From positions 516,542,815 through 516,606,814 of the forward strand of contig CM077115.1 in NCBI GenBank assembly GCA_039619475.1: 64,000 bases of DNA, read 5' to 3'. The notes beneath the pieces were generated by a model. The model was not told the DNA's origin and did not search any database. It saw nothing but the letters and a program-made list of their open reading frames with translations. This document shows, piece after piece, positions 22,154-33,709 of the stretch. Numbering within the stretch: the stretch's first letter is position 1; every line of letters begins with the position of its first letter. The DNA is from Icerya purchasi (Eukaryota; Arthropoda; Insecta; Hemiptera; Monophlebidae). The translations under genes were made by a program, and so were the position numbers.

Positions 22154-23489
22154 CAGGGTGGGCCAAAAGAACATCCCGAATTTTAAATGCTCGTCAAATA
22201 AAGACTAATATACTTACGGAAATGAAACAAACGTTGAAATACTTCAAAAAGAACGCAATTTATTGTACAACTCCGTATGAATAGTCACCATTTTGATTTT
22301 TGCATTGTTGCAATCTTTCCTCAAAATTATGCATTACTTTTTTAAGAGTTGGTTTTTTAATCGCCGCAATTTCCTTCTGAATGGCTAATTTCATCTCGTC
22401 GGTTGTTGCTGGTTTACCCTCGTACACATTGCTTTTCAAGTATCCCCATAGGTAAAAATCTGTCGGTGTTAAATCCGGACTGCGCGGCGGCCAAAACTGC
22501 TCACAGTTTCGCGAAATCAAGCGGTCCTGAAACTTCTCTCTTAATAACCGCAAAACATCGTTACGAATATGTGGTGTGGCCCCGTCTTGTTGAAACCACG
22601 TTTTAGATAATGCAATCCTCTTCCGTCTGAGCTCCGGTAGAAAAAAACTCGTTTAACATTTGGATGTAGCGGTCGCTGTTCACAGTAACATTCGCTCCGT
22701 CCTCCTCCTCGAAGAAGTAGGGACCGATTATCGCTTTCGCACTGACTGCGCACCATACCGTGATACGAGGGGAGTGCAAGGGTACCGGGTGAACGATTCG
22801 AGGGTTCTCAGTAGCATAATAGCGCATGTTTTGTTTATTAACGTTACCATTTAAATCGAAATGCGCCTCGTCGCTAAAAAAAACATAATCCAAATCGACG
22901 TCTTCTTCCTCCAGCATATCCAAAAATTTATTACAAAATTCTAACCTTCTTGGCTTATCTGTTGGTATCAATTCTTGGGTTAGTTGTATCTTGTATGGGT
23001 GCATATTGAGGTCGTTTCGAATTATTCTTCTGAGTGAAGTACGGGGAATTTTCAAGGCGGAAGCTTGGCGACGAACGGATCTGCGCGGACTTCACGACAA
23101 TGCTACGCGCACTTTTTCGATGTTCGTCGGGGTTCTAGACGATCGACGGCGACCTTGATGGTTGACCGCCACCACACTACCGTATTCTCGGAAGTTTTTT
23201 ACCCATTTGAGGATACTTTTACGGTCGGTGGGATTGTCATGACGTTTTAAATCAAATTGTTTTTTAAACGCGCGTTGTACCGCGATTACACTTTCACCGT
23301 TTTTCACAAAGTACTCGACAACGAAGGAGCGTTTTTTACGCGTCCACGACATCATGACTACTAACCAACTATATTTATATTAAACGGCATATTATTTAGC
23401 GCTAGATGGCGTTGCAATCGCCACGCTAACTCACAGTGTATGATTTTGACGAGCGTTTGAAATTCGGGATGTTCTTTTGGCCCACCCTA
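22154..23489 (-). mobile_element. Complete mariner-like (IS630-Tc1-mariner) element, 1336 bp
   Basis: Both ends carry a 45-bp inverted repeat with three mismatches: left CAGGGTGGGCCAAAAGAACA, right (reverse complement) TAGGGTGGGCCAAAAGAACA, continuing through TCCCGAATTT and GCTCGTCAAA. TA lies directly outside both ends (22,152-22,153 and 23,490-23,491), the usual target duplication of this superfamily. A single transposase gene on the minus strand fills the interior. The element is complete in structure but its gene is broken at two points. Confidence 0.95.
22260..23355 (-). pseudogene. Mariner-like transposase, inactivated by one stop and one frameshift
   Basis: The start at 23,355 (MMSWTRKKRSF) opens a helix-turn-helix N-terminus; later come FFSDEAHFDLNG with the first catalytic Asp, WFQQDGATPH with the second, and FWPPRSPDLTPTDFYLWG with the third. 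I count 36 residues between the second and third Asp, so the triad is of a DD36D type rather than the classic mariner DD34D. The reading is about 365 codons, the usual size. One in-frame TGA stands at 23,092-23,094, and one frame change falls in a T/A homopolymer near 22,648 (seven bases). With only two lesions and well-kept ends, the copy looks fairly young. Such an enzyme cuts and pastes its own element at TA sites in the nucleus. Confidence 0.92.
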
Positions 23490-23717
23490 TATGTTGTTGT
23501 TCCACAAGATAGCTTCTTCTTAAGTGAAATGCTGCGAACTGTTCAAACATTTTTGCTAAAATCAACATAGCCGTGATTGAGCGCGGTGGTAACCTTTTTT
23601 TGTACATCGGTCTAATAATAATAGTGCCAGTTTCGAGTGCGGAAATTACACATACCTTCCAAAATAGAAAAATTAATTAATTTCGTTATTTTTTTACGTT
23701 GTATATATATATCTCTA

Positions 23718-23755
<38 letters not shown>

Positions 23756-24085
23756 CTAATTCTTATGATACGCTCTTCTTCTGATGCGTTATAAATCTCT
23801 GTAATTTTCTAATTATTAATTCTAGAAATTTTCAAACAAAAATGAGAAAAGCAAAATACGGAATTATCGGTAACTTCGGTGAATTTTTTTAGTTACGAAA
23901 TTGTTCATAATATTGGTTTAAGTGAAAAAACATTAATCTGCAACATCCTTTTTCCGAATTACAACCTCTTACGGAATCACTGACTGAGTATTTCTGTTCA
24001 TTACGAAAATAAAAATGTACTTTTTTTTTTACGGTCTTGTCAGCAAGGAAAGAGGGTAGTGGGAGAAAATAAATTTATATTTTTA
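23490..24085. other. No gene seen
   Basis: Contains a long T-run at about 23,722-23,752 and AT-rich sequence without recognisable features. Confidence 0.45.
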
Positions 24086-24936
24086 ACCGACTTCAAAAAG
24101 GAGGAGGTATTCAATTCGACTGTATTTTTTTTTATGTGTGTTACTTCAGAACTTTCTTCTAGATGAACACCGATTTTGATGATTCTGCTTTTATTTAAAT
24201 AGTGGTGCTTCGCATGTGGTCCCATTTAAATTTGATCAAGATCTGACCGGTAGTTTTTGAGTTATCCTTTATAAAGCGGGGGAGATTGAAGCTTTTTCGA
24301 TGCTTTTCATTCATGATTGTTTTCACTGCCGTCGGGTTAGATTTATTTACTTAATAAAATACTATAAATTTGCCAAATTACCATGGAAATGTAGCTTTTC
24401 ATGTTTTCACATCGTGGAAATATCTGTTCTTATTAAAATGTTTTAATTTAATTGAATAAAAATGAAACTAAAAAGTTAGATTAAAAATGCTTTTTTACAA
24501 AAAATAAATACCGATACTTGAAGGTTTATTATCAAAAATTTAATAAAAATGCACTAAAAAGTAAAAAAATAATTACTCCCGATAAAACATATATATATCA
24601 ATATCAAAGTGATCTTAAATGTGATATTACGATAATTCTTATACAACATTAATTTTTTGGAGTTGGCATCAAATTCATATTAAAAGAATAATTAAAAACT
24701 ACATTAAATATAGTCATTAAATTGTTCCTAGATATAGGAATATTTAATATAAATCCTACTCTAATTAAGTTATTAATGTTGTACAAGAATTATCGTAATA
24801 TCATCACTTAAGTGTTGTATCACTTTGATATATATATTTTCTCATCGGGAGTAATTATTTTTTACTTTTTAGTGCATTTTTAAATTTGTATAATAAACCT
24901 TGAAATCGGTATTTATTTTTTGTAAAAAAGCATTTT
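24086..24936. mobile_element. Foldback family, copy A (851 bp)
   Basis: Begins ACCGACTTCAAAAAGGAGGA and ends GTAAAAAAGCATTTT. The inner part is a foldback: AAAATGCTTTTTTACAAAAA near 24,486 pairs with the end of the element, and CGATAATTCTTATACAACAT near 24,629 pairs with the stretch near 24,777. The flanks carry ATTTTTA on both sides (24,079-24,085 and 24,937-24,943), a plausible 7-bp target duplication. Copy B at 41,323-42,201 matches over the full length with few differences; copy C at 27.9-28.7 kb shares the inner foldback and part of the outer arm. There is no coding frame, so any mobilisation must be in trans. Superfamily unknown. Confidence 0.8.
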
Positions 24937-27029
24937 ATTTTTACTCGCTCAAGGACAGAGGAAAAAAATAGTAATTCAAGAGTAGGAATAACAGACGCAG
25001 AAGGTAATGAGAGAATATATAATGTCATGAGCCTACAGTGAGTAACGTAAATAAAATATTGATTTCGTGTTTGGAATTCTGGCTTTACTATGCTGTGGGA
25101 AATGAAAAACATAGATTAAATTTTATATTCCTTATTTTATTTATTATCGATCAACACAGCATAGTATTTCGTATATAATTCTCTCGTAATGTTCGAACCG
25201 AGTAAAGTAAAGTAGCTGATTAAATGGTTCGAACGGTTGGGAAGTTGGAATATAATTCCGATGCCGTACCAACACAATTATAATAACGTAGAATTAACTA
25301 AGGCTAGACGCGGATACACTGCCCGACTAAAGCGACGTAATTTTGCCAAAAATTACGCGTTTGATAAGCATGATGTGTCGTTGCGAGTGGTCGGGCAGTA
25401 CCGACGGCTGATCGACTACCTGGGTTTTCGAGAGTCTTGCGCTCGTTCGTCAAGAGAGAGAGTATCCGTTTTTGCTCTAAAAAGAGTTCTCGTAATTTGA
25501 AGCGTTGCGTGGTCAGCGGACCCGCATCAATTTATAAATTAAATTATTTGTCCGTCGACATAATCATTAATTAATACGTGTGAAGAATTTTTAATATTTT
25601 CATATTCGCGTTGTTTATCTGTTAAATGTGTCGATCACCTGCTTTGTTAAAAAAATATTCTAGTCACCGACGCGTGGTCTAATTGTGTGAATATATCTTT
25701 TTATCAATAAATTGAATTCATTCTCGTCTATTACGTGACATCAGAATTGAGCACACAACAATAAGAAGCACCGATAAAAGCGGAGTAGGGATAATACCAA
25801 GTTACAATAGAGAAGAATAGAAGGATGAGTGCTCAGCGCTGAAAAGGTAGTACATTCAAATAAAACATGAGTTATTAGGGTTATCGCAAAGAAATTAATT
25901 AGAAAAGGGTGAAAGGGACAAAGGGGGGTAGATGCAGATGAAAACCGAAAGAAAATGATGCAGGAAGGAGACTATGGTTGAAGACAACAAATATCACAGA
26001 TTATAGAGCGTTTAAGAGAGAACAAGTATCAAGAAAACCATGCATGAAGTTGCAGAGATGGTTGATTGGAGAGATTAAATAGAGGCAGTATTATGAAGAA
26101 GAATAGGAATTTTGAATGAGTCAATTAAGGAAATAAGAGTAATATTATGAGCTGAAAATGTGCGCAAAAATCTGCCCCTGGAAATTGAAGAACAGGCTTA
26201 GGAGTCCACCATCTCATTATCGTCAATATCCAAATGATCAGAAATGGAAGAATATTAATTGTCGTGTTTTTTTTTTTTTTGGTAATGTTATTTATTCGAT
26301 GCGTCGAAGATACAATCCTGCTTTTTTGATTTTCGCCTTAGTTGCAATTCCATACAAGTTTATAAAATTGTGAGTGTGTATATTGTTCACAGTGAATGTA
26401 CCCTAATTTTTATTAAACTGTAGGTTTTTTTTTTTTTAAATCATCCATATTATCAGCAAAAATTTACGCGTTTACTATACTTTGTACGTATGTATTAATA
26501 AGATTTGTTCGAGTATTCAGAAATATTTTCAGCTAAACTGAGTTGTTCTATTGCCAATTTTATTAATATAATTTGATAAAGCGCATTTCGCTTATTTTTC
26601 TTTTATGTTTTCTTCATATATATTATACGTTGCTATTAATATATGCAACGGGTATTGTAACAATATTTTCGAGTTAATAATATCTCTATTCCGTAGCGTA
26701 GCTAATTATTTTTCAATGAGTTTTAGATTTTTGTAATATTTATTATAAAAAATCAAAAAATCCCAGTTTCACATTCTAAAATCTAAACGTCGATTTTTTA
26801 AACAAAAATTTTCTAAAACTTCGTCGCGAATAATTTTTCGATATCTTTATTAATGTATAAATGAAATCAAATGTGATGTGTTTTATTTTTTTTTTTTACA
26901 TTGAATTACTGTTTATATATCACGGTGAGAGCTGCCTAGGTTACTTAAAGACCATCTAAAACATCCTGAATGTACTTCTTCAAAGTGTTATACGATTATT
27001 TGTTGTTTAATATGTTTGCTAATCATATG
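24937..27029. other. No gene seen; possible LTR-like segment
   Basis: 25,193-25,741 starts TGTTCGAACCG and ends ATTACGTGACA, has AATAAA near 25,706 and holds an unrecognised 87-codon frame (25,237-25,500). The TG...CA ends would suit a solo LTR, but no target duplication is visible. A 9-bp hairpin GTTCGAACC / GGTTCGAAC lies at 25,191-25,234. The rest is AT-rich. Confidence 0.35.
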
Positions 27030-27943
27030 GGAGTGCTTGGGCGGACTGCATTAAATCTATAGCATTCAATTATGATATGTTGTCCTGACGGATATGTCAA
27101 TTCTGCACACATGATGTTAGGGGAAGTTATCCTTTGCAGTATGTGGTGTCATGGCTTTATTCTTAGCCAATTGATCGTTGTGTATTCGACACGCGATCTA
27201 TTATTAATCGGGAGCCACCATAGTTCTCGATCATCGGCTTTATATTTGGAGTAAGAACGTAGTCTTGGACATCCATTCTTTGCTTCACTGCTCAGTTATT
27301 CTTTCTCATGGAAACGTGTCAAGCGTTGTTGGGAATTGAAATTTATGCGGCCCCCGGGGAGAACATAGCAGACCAAGCTTCCAGATTCACGCGCTCATTC
27401 CCCAAGACCCGAGTACATGCGGGGACCCACAGAAACTGGACTTGGTAGTCCTTCTGGTCTAGCAATAGTAGAGCCCCCTGAATTTTCTCAGTGATTGATT
27501 CTTCCGCTGCGTTATTATATTGTAGACTCTGAATGGTGGTCAGACAAGCTGTAATAACCAGTATCTTTTTCCGTTTCTTATAGGTAACTACCTATTCCAC
27601 TAATTCTGATAAACTGAGTGTGACAGATGAAATTGCACCGGGGGAATTCTCGAGAATGTTAGTAACAAGGGGGCCGATGGAGTGAGAGTGCTGAACAGTC
27701 TCTCACGCAGTATGTGGGGAGTTGAAGGGGCAACACCTTGGCAACAGAGAAAAGGCAATTCATTGGGGGTGGGTCGTCTTTCTAAAAAATATAATTATGC
27801 AACAATGCCATGTGTGTGATCCCAGCGGCTAAGGGCACAGAAATATCATGTTTCATTCTGGCCACCATGGTTCAACTGAGAGTTTGATTAGCCTTAAGAA
27901 AGTCTGACATGAGGGGGCCGATGCGCTTTCCGGGAGAACGTGA
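27030..27943 (-). pseudogene. LINE relic with RNase H motif
   Basis: On the minus strand around 27,550-27,370 a frame reads LTTIQSLQYNNAAEE, then QVQFLWVPACTRVLGNERVN, the I-Q-S-L and F-L-W-V-P...G-N-E motifs of a LINE RNase H. The normal Asp after G-N-E is replaced by Asn (NERVNLEA), so even this domain is dead. The adjoining 27,588-27,943 recurs, diverged, at 33,942-34,272 and is presumably more of the same element. No intact frame is longer than 62 codons. Confidence 0.65.
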
Positions 27944-28700
27944 ATTTTGATGTTTTTACCGTGGAAATGCAGTTCAAAATAAAGAAATCGATTTTTTTTA
28001 AATATTAAGTATGGAGAATAATGTGAAAAAAATTCAAGCATAACGCTAAAAATTGTAAAATAAAATGCTTTTTTACAAAAAATAAATACCGACTACTTCA
28101 AGGTTTATTATAAAAATTTAAAAATGCACTAAAAAGTAAAAAATAATTACTCCCGATAAAAAATATGTATCAGAGTGATATACCCTTAAAGGTGATATCG
28201 TGATTCTTATACAACACTGATACCTTAATCAGAGTCGGCATCAAATTCATATTATAAGAATAATTAAAAACTGCGTTAAATGTTCATTAAATTGTTCCTA
28301 GATATAGTAACATGAATTTAATGTCAACTCTAATTAAGGTATTGATGTCGTATAGGAATTACAATATCACTACTTAAGTGTTACATCACTCTGATATATT
28401 TTTTCTTATCGGGAGTAATAATTTTTTACTTTTTAGTGCATTTTTAAATTTTTATAATAAACCTTCAAGCATCGGTATTGACTTTTTTGTAAAAAAGCAT
28501 TTTATTTAACAATTTTTAGTATTATGCTTGAATTTTTTTCTTGTTAAAAATCTAGTTTTTTTTTTTCAGATTATTCTCCATACTTGATACTTAAAAAAAA
28601 ATCGATTTCTTTATTTTGAACTGCATTTCCACGGTAAAAACATCAAAATCGGTTCACCTAGAAGAAAGTTCTGTGGTAACGCACATGAAAAAATAAAGAA
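27944..28700. mobile_element. Foldback family, copy C (symmetrical form)
   Basis: TTTTGATGTTTTTACCGTGG at about 27,947 pairs with the reverse complement near 28,640, and AATAAAATGCTTTTTTAC near 28,055 with the stretch near 28,495, making an almost complete palindrome. The right arm goes on into the reverse complement of a sequence found near the left ends of copies A and B (AACTTTCTTCTAGGTGAACC). Its left junction is sharp: the paralogous LINE segment at 34,272 shows the sequence without the insertion. It lies next to a hAT transposase relic. Confidence 0.75.
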
Positions 28701-29515
28701 AAATTCAAAATTCATAAAAAATTGTCTAGACTTTTTATTTTGACATACTAATGATCCACAACGATGTTCTAGGAAGTCCAGACTCAACTGGATGAAAAAT
28801 ATAATTGTTTTTACTGCGAGAATAATTAATTGGTAATTGTTTTCTACAAATTCTTTTTTTTTTTTTTTTTTGTTTGCAGAATCAATCCAAAGATACACAG
28901 ATACCGCTTTTTGTTCAAAAATATTTTGCCGGTTACGAATATTACGAATAAGCATTTCAACATTTTTCAGGTAATTATAATTATTTCATGACTTTTTTAA
29001 AATTTCTAAAGCACTACTTAAAAAAAATTCTCCTGTTCGTAAACAACTATCCTGTTTTCCTCCTTGCTTTTGAGTAAAAACATCACATACAAAATTTACA
29101 GAAGGCATCATCTTTTATTTTTGAATATGCTAACCTCGGAAAAGAATCAGACATTGAAATTTCGGTTTTTACCCCTTTACAGTTTTAATCGGAAAATTAA
29201 AATTACGCTTCGGTTTCTCCAGATGTTATTGCGCTCTTTGTAACTTTTCTCAAATTCATTTAAGTCATTATTGAGGAAACAAAAAATTTATCATAATTTG
29301 TACCTTTGCAACATCAAAAGGTATATAATAATCATTATCCGTTTTATTCGGAATTTCTTCTGATCTAGAAGTTACCGGTGCAATTTCAAGAAACTGAAGT
29401 TTAATCGAAGGTGTGTTCACTGCATATTTACACCTATGATAGTTGCCACAGCGATCTCTCGACCAGATGCCGCAAAATCTCTCGAACAATGAATTGAAAA
29501 CACACAAATGCACAC
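28701..29515 (-). pseudogene. ZMYM1-like hAT transposase relic, N-terminal half
   Basis: Reading the minus strand, 29,513-29,268 gives DNDYYIPFDVAKV; then near 29,150-29,090 FPRLAYSKIKDDAFCKFCM gives a W/F-P-x-L-x-Y-S...C-x-x-C pattern as in the TTF-type zinc finger; near 28,860-28,760 FVENNYQLIILAVKTIIFF and LDFLEHRCGSL follow. This order matches the N-terminal half of the ZMYM1-like hAT transposases (TTF zinc finger, then the V-E-N-N-x-x-L-I...K-T-I-x-F segment). Many stops and frameshifts and an internal A/T run show deep decay. The C-terminal half is not next to it; foldback copy C abuts where it would continue. Confidence 0.65.
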
Positions 29516-29851
29516 TTACAACGATTTATGAAAAACTAACTTGACGAATCACTATCGTAACCGGAAAATAAAATTCTACATTATAAATCGAAACAGTTTA
29601 AAAATTTCAATTTTATCTAACTGCACTGTCGGCTTCTTTAGATTGCGAGAATTACGAACGGGTCTCGAACAGTTGAGTTTCGTTCACTCTTCATACATTA
29701 GTAGTGTTAACTGCAATTAGAGCCGTGTGATGATGATACCTACATTAATGACGTTCTGCCACATTTTGTTTTTATTTTTGATAGTCACTTCAACGAGGTA
29801 CAGTCGAGTTAGTCGCATCAGCCAATTTTTAGCTCACAGAGCTATATTTAA

Positions 29852-31087
29852 CCTGCCGGTACTCGCAGCGTGAGATTTTCTCTCACATGTCTAGATGAAA
29901 CGGTGTTGCCCAGGGTACACGAAAGTTGGGGCCTTGTATAGCTAGAATGGAGGGGCACCGCTAGCCAAAGGGCACCTGATAGTCAAAGTCAGTCACCTCT
30001 AGGTTTCGGAAGGAGATATTTGTTTTCGTCAGTGCTGAGTTGTGTGAGAAAAACTCTCACACGCGAGTACTCCAGTTTCAATTTTTTCGTCAGTGCCTGC
30101 GGTGAAACTTTTTCATGGACAAGTGGGGTATCATTTTGCATGTTATTTTGAGTGCTGAATCGATTGATATGGGATCCACAGCCGTGCGAGTGCATGCGGG
30201 TTACTTTTAACTTTATAGTGCCATATTTAATTCCTGAGCGTCGGCGGCTACCTATTCGTGTACATCTCAGCTGTATAGATACATGCGGGTGACTATGGGT
30301 GAAAAATGGGTGTAAGAGTTCGCTTTTTCGTTGTTTTTCAGAATATATAGGCATGTAGGGTATCATTTTCTATGTAATTTCGGACGTTGAATCGATTGTA
30401 ATTTATTATGATTTTTGTGATTTTATTAAATTTAATAAAAATCAGAAGTGTATTAAGTTGATTATTTTAAAATTAAAAAATTAATATTGTACGCGGATTG
30501 ACATATTTCAATAAAGATTCTTCGAAGAAAAAGCTGAATAAAAGTCAGATCGTTAAGGTGCACAGTTCCAGACGATCGAAAACCAAAGGACATGACTCTA
30601 TATATATATATATCGTTTTTCGATTGTCGGAGAATAGAGTAGCGAAATTCTCAAGATATTAGATAATTTTTCAAGTGCTTCAACAAAGTATTAATGTGAA
30701 CGGGAGATAATAAAATTTATATTAATATATGTAAATATTATTTTAGTTTTGTCGTTTTTTAAGTGAATTTATTTTTGAAGAATAGAGGAATATTTCACGA
30801 CTCGGCCGTATTTATTATTCTCATACGACCGATCCAAAATAGACTATTGCGTTTCTAAGTATACCTAAAGGAGGTACCAATTGAAAAAATTAACCACGAA
30901 TGGTCTTCAGAGCGTTAATTTTTGGAAGTTAGAGGATAAAAGTATAGTAAAAAAGTAATAGAAGAGAATGATGAATGAACAAATAATTCTTTTCAACCAG
31001 ACTGTTCAATTACACAGAAATCCTATGTAAGAATAAATCTCATGCGCAAGTACTGGCGTCTTGCTATGGCTAGCGAGTTCTGGTGGG
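29852..31087. mobile_element. piggyBac-like non-autonomous element (candidate)
   Basis: TTAA stands at 29,848-29,851 and 31,088-31,091, the target site of piggyBac elements. The ends are CCTGCCGGTACTCGC on the left and, reverse-complemented, CCCACCAGAACTCGC on the right, matching at 11 of 15 positions. Just inside the left end is GTGAGATTTTCTCTCAC, and an inverted relative of the left end occurs internally at about 30,045-30,075 (CTCACACGCGAGTACTCCAG). No transposase is seen; the 125-codon minus frame at 29,989-30,366 is unrecognised. The terminal match is short, so this is a reasoned guess. Confidence 0.45.
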
Positions 31088-31399
31088 TTAAAAATGCGTG
31101 TCTTTTTGGGCTCACAGTATTCTCTTCTGAACAATTAATATTTTTTGTGAATTAAAAATTGCCCTATGAACAACAACCGGATTTCACTTTGAACATTTAT
31201 GCAAGCTAAATTCAGCCGCTGGATGATTTAAAAATTAAAGGTTTTTTCAGACTACGTATACTCACGTACATTCACGTACATTCACGTACACTCGTATATA
31301 TATACATATACAAATAGTTACACTGACGAAGCATAAACCTATGAATTTCGGACACATACTACACTCCGAAAAGAGTAGTTAATAATAGGATTTTCGTAA
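31088..31399. other. No gene seen; short tandem repeat
   Basis: 31,259-31,296 carries about four units of a 10-bp repeat (ACATTCACGT). Confidence 0.5.
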
Positions 31400-31714
31400 T
31401 TAGTATTAAGGCTGAAACAAGTAGGAGCTCCCCCTTCGTCTACCGGTCCTCTTTGCGGGTTCATGGCCGCGCCAACCGTAGAGCATCTGCTGAAATGGTG
31501 CCGGCATACTTCCCCCGTACTTCTGGTTATACCTCACCGCGCCGTCTGTTGTCAAACCACCCGGATTGTGGTGTTCGACCAGTATCGAATTTTGCAACAA
31601 TCAACAGACTACACTGCCTCCTGTAATTTCCAGTGAGTCTAGGTGCCGTAATAGCCCAGGTAGAGTTACAGACGGCGCCTAGATTTATATTTGTAAATTT
31701 ATAAAAAAAAAAAA
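31400..31714 (+). repeat. GC-rich retroposon-like segment with poly-A tail
   Basis: A distinctly GC-rich patch (31,420-31,680) in AT-rich surroundings, ending GTAATAGCCCAGGTAGAGTT, then ACAGACGGCGCC, an AT-rich linker and a 12-base A-run at about 31,702. Related 3' ends occur at 32,581-32,700 (minus) and 47,250-47,339 (plus). The frame content (64-67 codons on the minus strand) is unrecognised. A 3'-conserved, A-tailed family of this kind is probably a SINE or the 3' end of a LINE. Confidence 0.5.
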
Positions 31715-32168
31715 GTGAGAACAATGGCACCGTAATTTTTAATAAAACTAATATCTAAATTTCGATAGTAAACAAATTCTCAGTCAGGAATAAGATGGTA
31801 TACAAATCTGTATGAGCTGTATTACACTCGTATAAACGCAATAGCGAGAAACAAATCAAAAACGATTAATTAATTAAAAAACGGGTGGCAGTAATCAAAA
31901 ACATGGAATAAAAATAATAAATTGCAATAGAAAAATTAATGAATGTTAAAAAGAGAAAAAAACATGGATGTACATTTAAATATAAAGAAATAAATTAATA
32001 AAATGACGTTTAATGTAATGCAAACGCGGAAGCATATATTTCAAGCAAGAAGAATTGAAGCGAAATCATATGTATAAAGTGTATAATGTAAAATAGAGAA
32101 ATAGGTAGCGGAGGAATAGCTTTTTTGATGCTTCATTCGTCAATCAGTTATAAACTGAATAGAGTTTG
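31715..32168. other. No gene seen; A-rich spacer
   Basis: AT-rich sequence without recognisable features. Confidence 0.45.
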
Positions 32169-32575
32169 TTTTTTGTTTTTTTTTGGGGGGGTTCGTCTAC
32201 TAGGACATTGACCCAAGAACAAAAGAAAAAGGGTGCAAGAGATTTAGATCTTTACACGATATCAGAGGTAGCTGACAAAAAATAATCAAGAACCTGGATA
32301 ACAGGAAGGGAGAGAATGAACGAAACACTGTATGGGGTGAGAATTTGTAAAAGGGAGGTGTAGAAAGAAGCTTGATCGGTTACAAGAGACGAACACCTGA
32401 ACATTATTTGATCGGGATCACGAATAAAAATTAGATATTGGAGGGGTGCAATGGACAAAAAGGAGACGGCACAAGAGAGTAACGAAAAAGCGAGAAAGGA
32501 AGCAAACTGTGCCCAAAGTGCAGGCGGCAGATTGCAGAGATGTTGGAGCGATGCATGGAAGGAAAGTAAGAATGA
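32169..32575 (-). pseudogene. LINE 3' end (family copy e)
   Basis: Minus-strand relative of copy c: RDPDQIMFRCSSLVTDQASF, then a C-terminus ending SATSDIV, the 3' sequence GTCAATGTCCTAGTAGACGA, and a G/T-rich (A-tail) end at 32,169-32,190. The 5' end stops near 32,575, close to where copy c begins (12,335-12,390). Confidence 0.75.
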
Positions 32576-32579
32576 TTTC

Positions 32580-32700
32580 TTTTTTTTTTTTTTTATTAAC
32601 TAAAGGTGTGTATGAGGGTTTCCGTGTACCGTGTTTAACTACCGGGGCTATTACATGGAGCCTCCTTAGGGGGGATTAAACGCGATAGTACAGACCGCTG
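32580..32700 (-). repeat. Retroposon-like 3' end with poly-A tail (minus strand)
   Basis: On the minus strand it reads GTAATAGCCCCGGTAGTTAA, then an A-tail (T-run 32,580-32,593 on plus). It shares GTAATAGCCC and GGTAG with the segment ending at 31,714. It abuts the 5' end of LINE copy e. Confidence 0.5.
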
Positions 32701-33439
32701 CTCATTTGAAAATGAAATTCGATAAATGAAGGTTTTACTGAACTTCAGTCAAATATAATTGCCAGGACATGAGGACATGAAACAGGCACACCTTAAACTG
32801 GGACAACTTGTGGGATGGAAAACCTTTTTTTTTTGTTTTGTTATCCAGTATGCAGATGCGACGTTATCTATATACAAATAGGCAAAGACAAATCAGCATC
32901 TTTTTCTCCTCTGTTTATTAACCGATTTTCTTTTTTTCTTTTTTTTTGTTTAGTAGCTGTTGACACGATCTTTAATGTATATTGGAAAAAGTTAATACAA
33001 AAAAAAATAAAAGAAGAAATCTCTGTAGCCAGTAAATCTGTTCTTATTAAAATGTTTTAATTTTTCTTAATAATCATCATTATTGGCTACAGTGTACTAA
33101 ATCTTAAAATGAACGAAGGGGTTTTTACTCAATTATAATGGTACTGAACTGTTTCGTATTGTACTTACATATAAAAGTGTACGTTCTGAAATATACAATG
33201 CACGAATGTATAAGAGTGGAAAAAAATAGAATTTTGGAAATATGCAAAAATTCATGTACGTTTTCCTCAAATTTTTAATAATAATTATGGTCGAATTTAG
33301 AGACCAATGTGCGGTGACATTAGTTAATATAGAAGGGAAAAATTTTTGGATGAATTTATGAACAACAAAAAATTGTATCTATGTAATAAATTTAAAACAA
33401 TCGACAGATGTAGGTAAACGATATAATAATCCCGATTTA
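32701..33439. other. No gene seen; small shared fragment
   Basis: 33,036-33,063 carries a 28-base stretch (starting ATCTGTTCTTATTAAAATG) identical to one inside foldback copies A (24,422) and B (41,668). It is bracketed by a near-perfect 12-bp inverted pair, CTGTAGCCAGTA and TATTGGCTACAG. Confidence 0.5.
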
Positions 33440-33709
33440 ATGTTAGTTACGCGTCGACTCTCGCTTTTTTGCCGGAATATGAGGTATTATGTAGGCATAT
33501 CCCCTCTAATTGCAAAATTTCAATCGGCTCATTTCTATAAACGCAGTTCCGACCAGCAAAGAAGCTGTGCCGGTTTTTTTGAATGTTCACAATATAAATT
33601 CGAACAGATACGAATCAGTAATTTCTGGCAACACCGCAAACATTTCCAAATCGACACATTCTCCGATACAACTCCAGCGAAACAATATACAATTGATTCG
33701 ATTCAAATG

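Noticed and set aside
25191..25235. B-box-like GTTCGAACC as part of a tRNA or SINE
   Set aside because: No A box upstream and no stems; it is explained as one side of a 9-bp hairpin.
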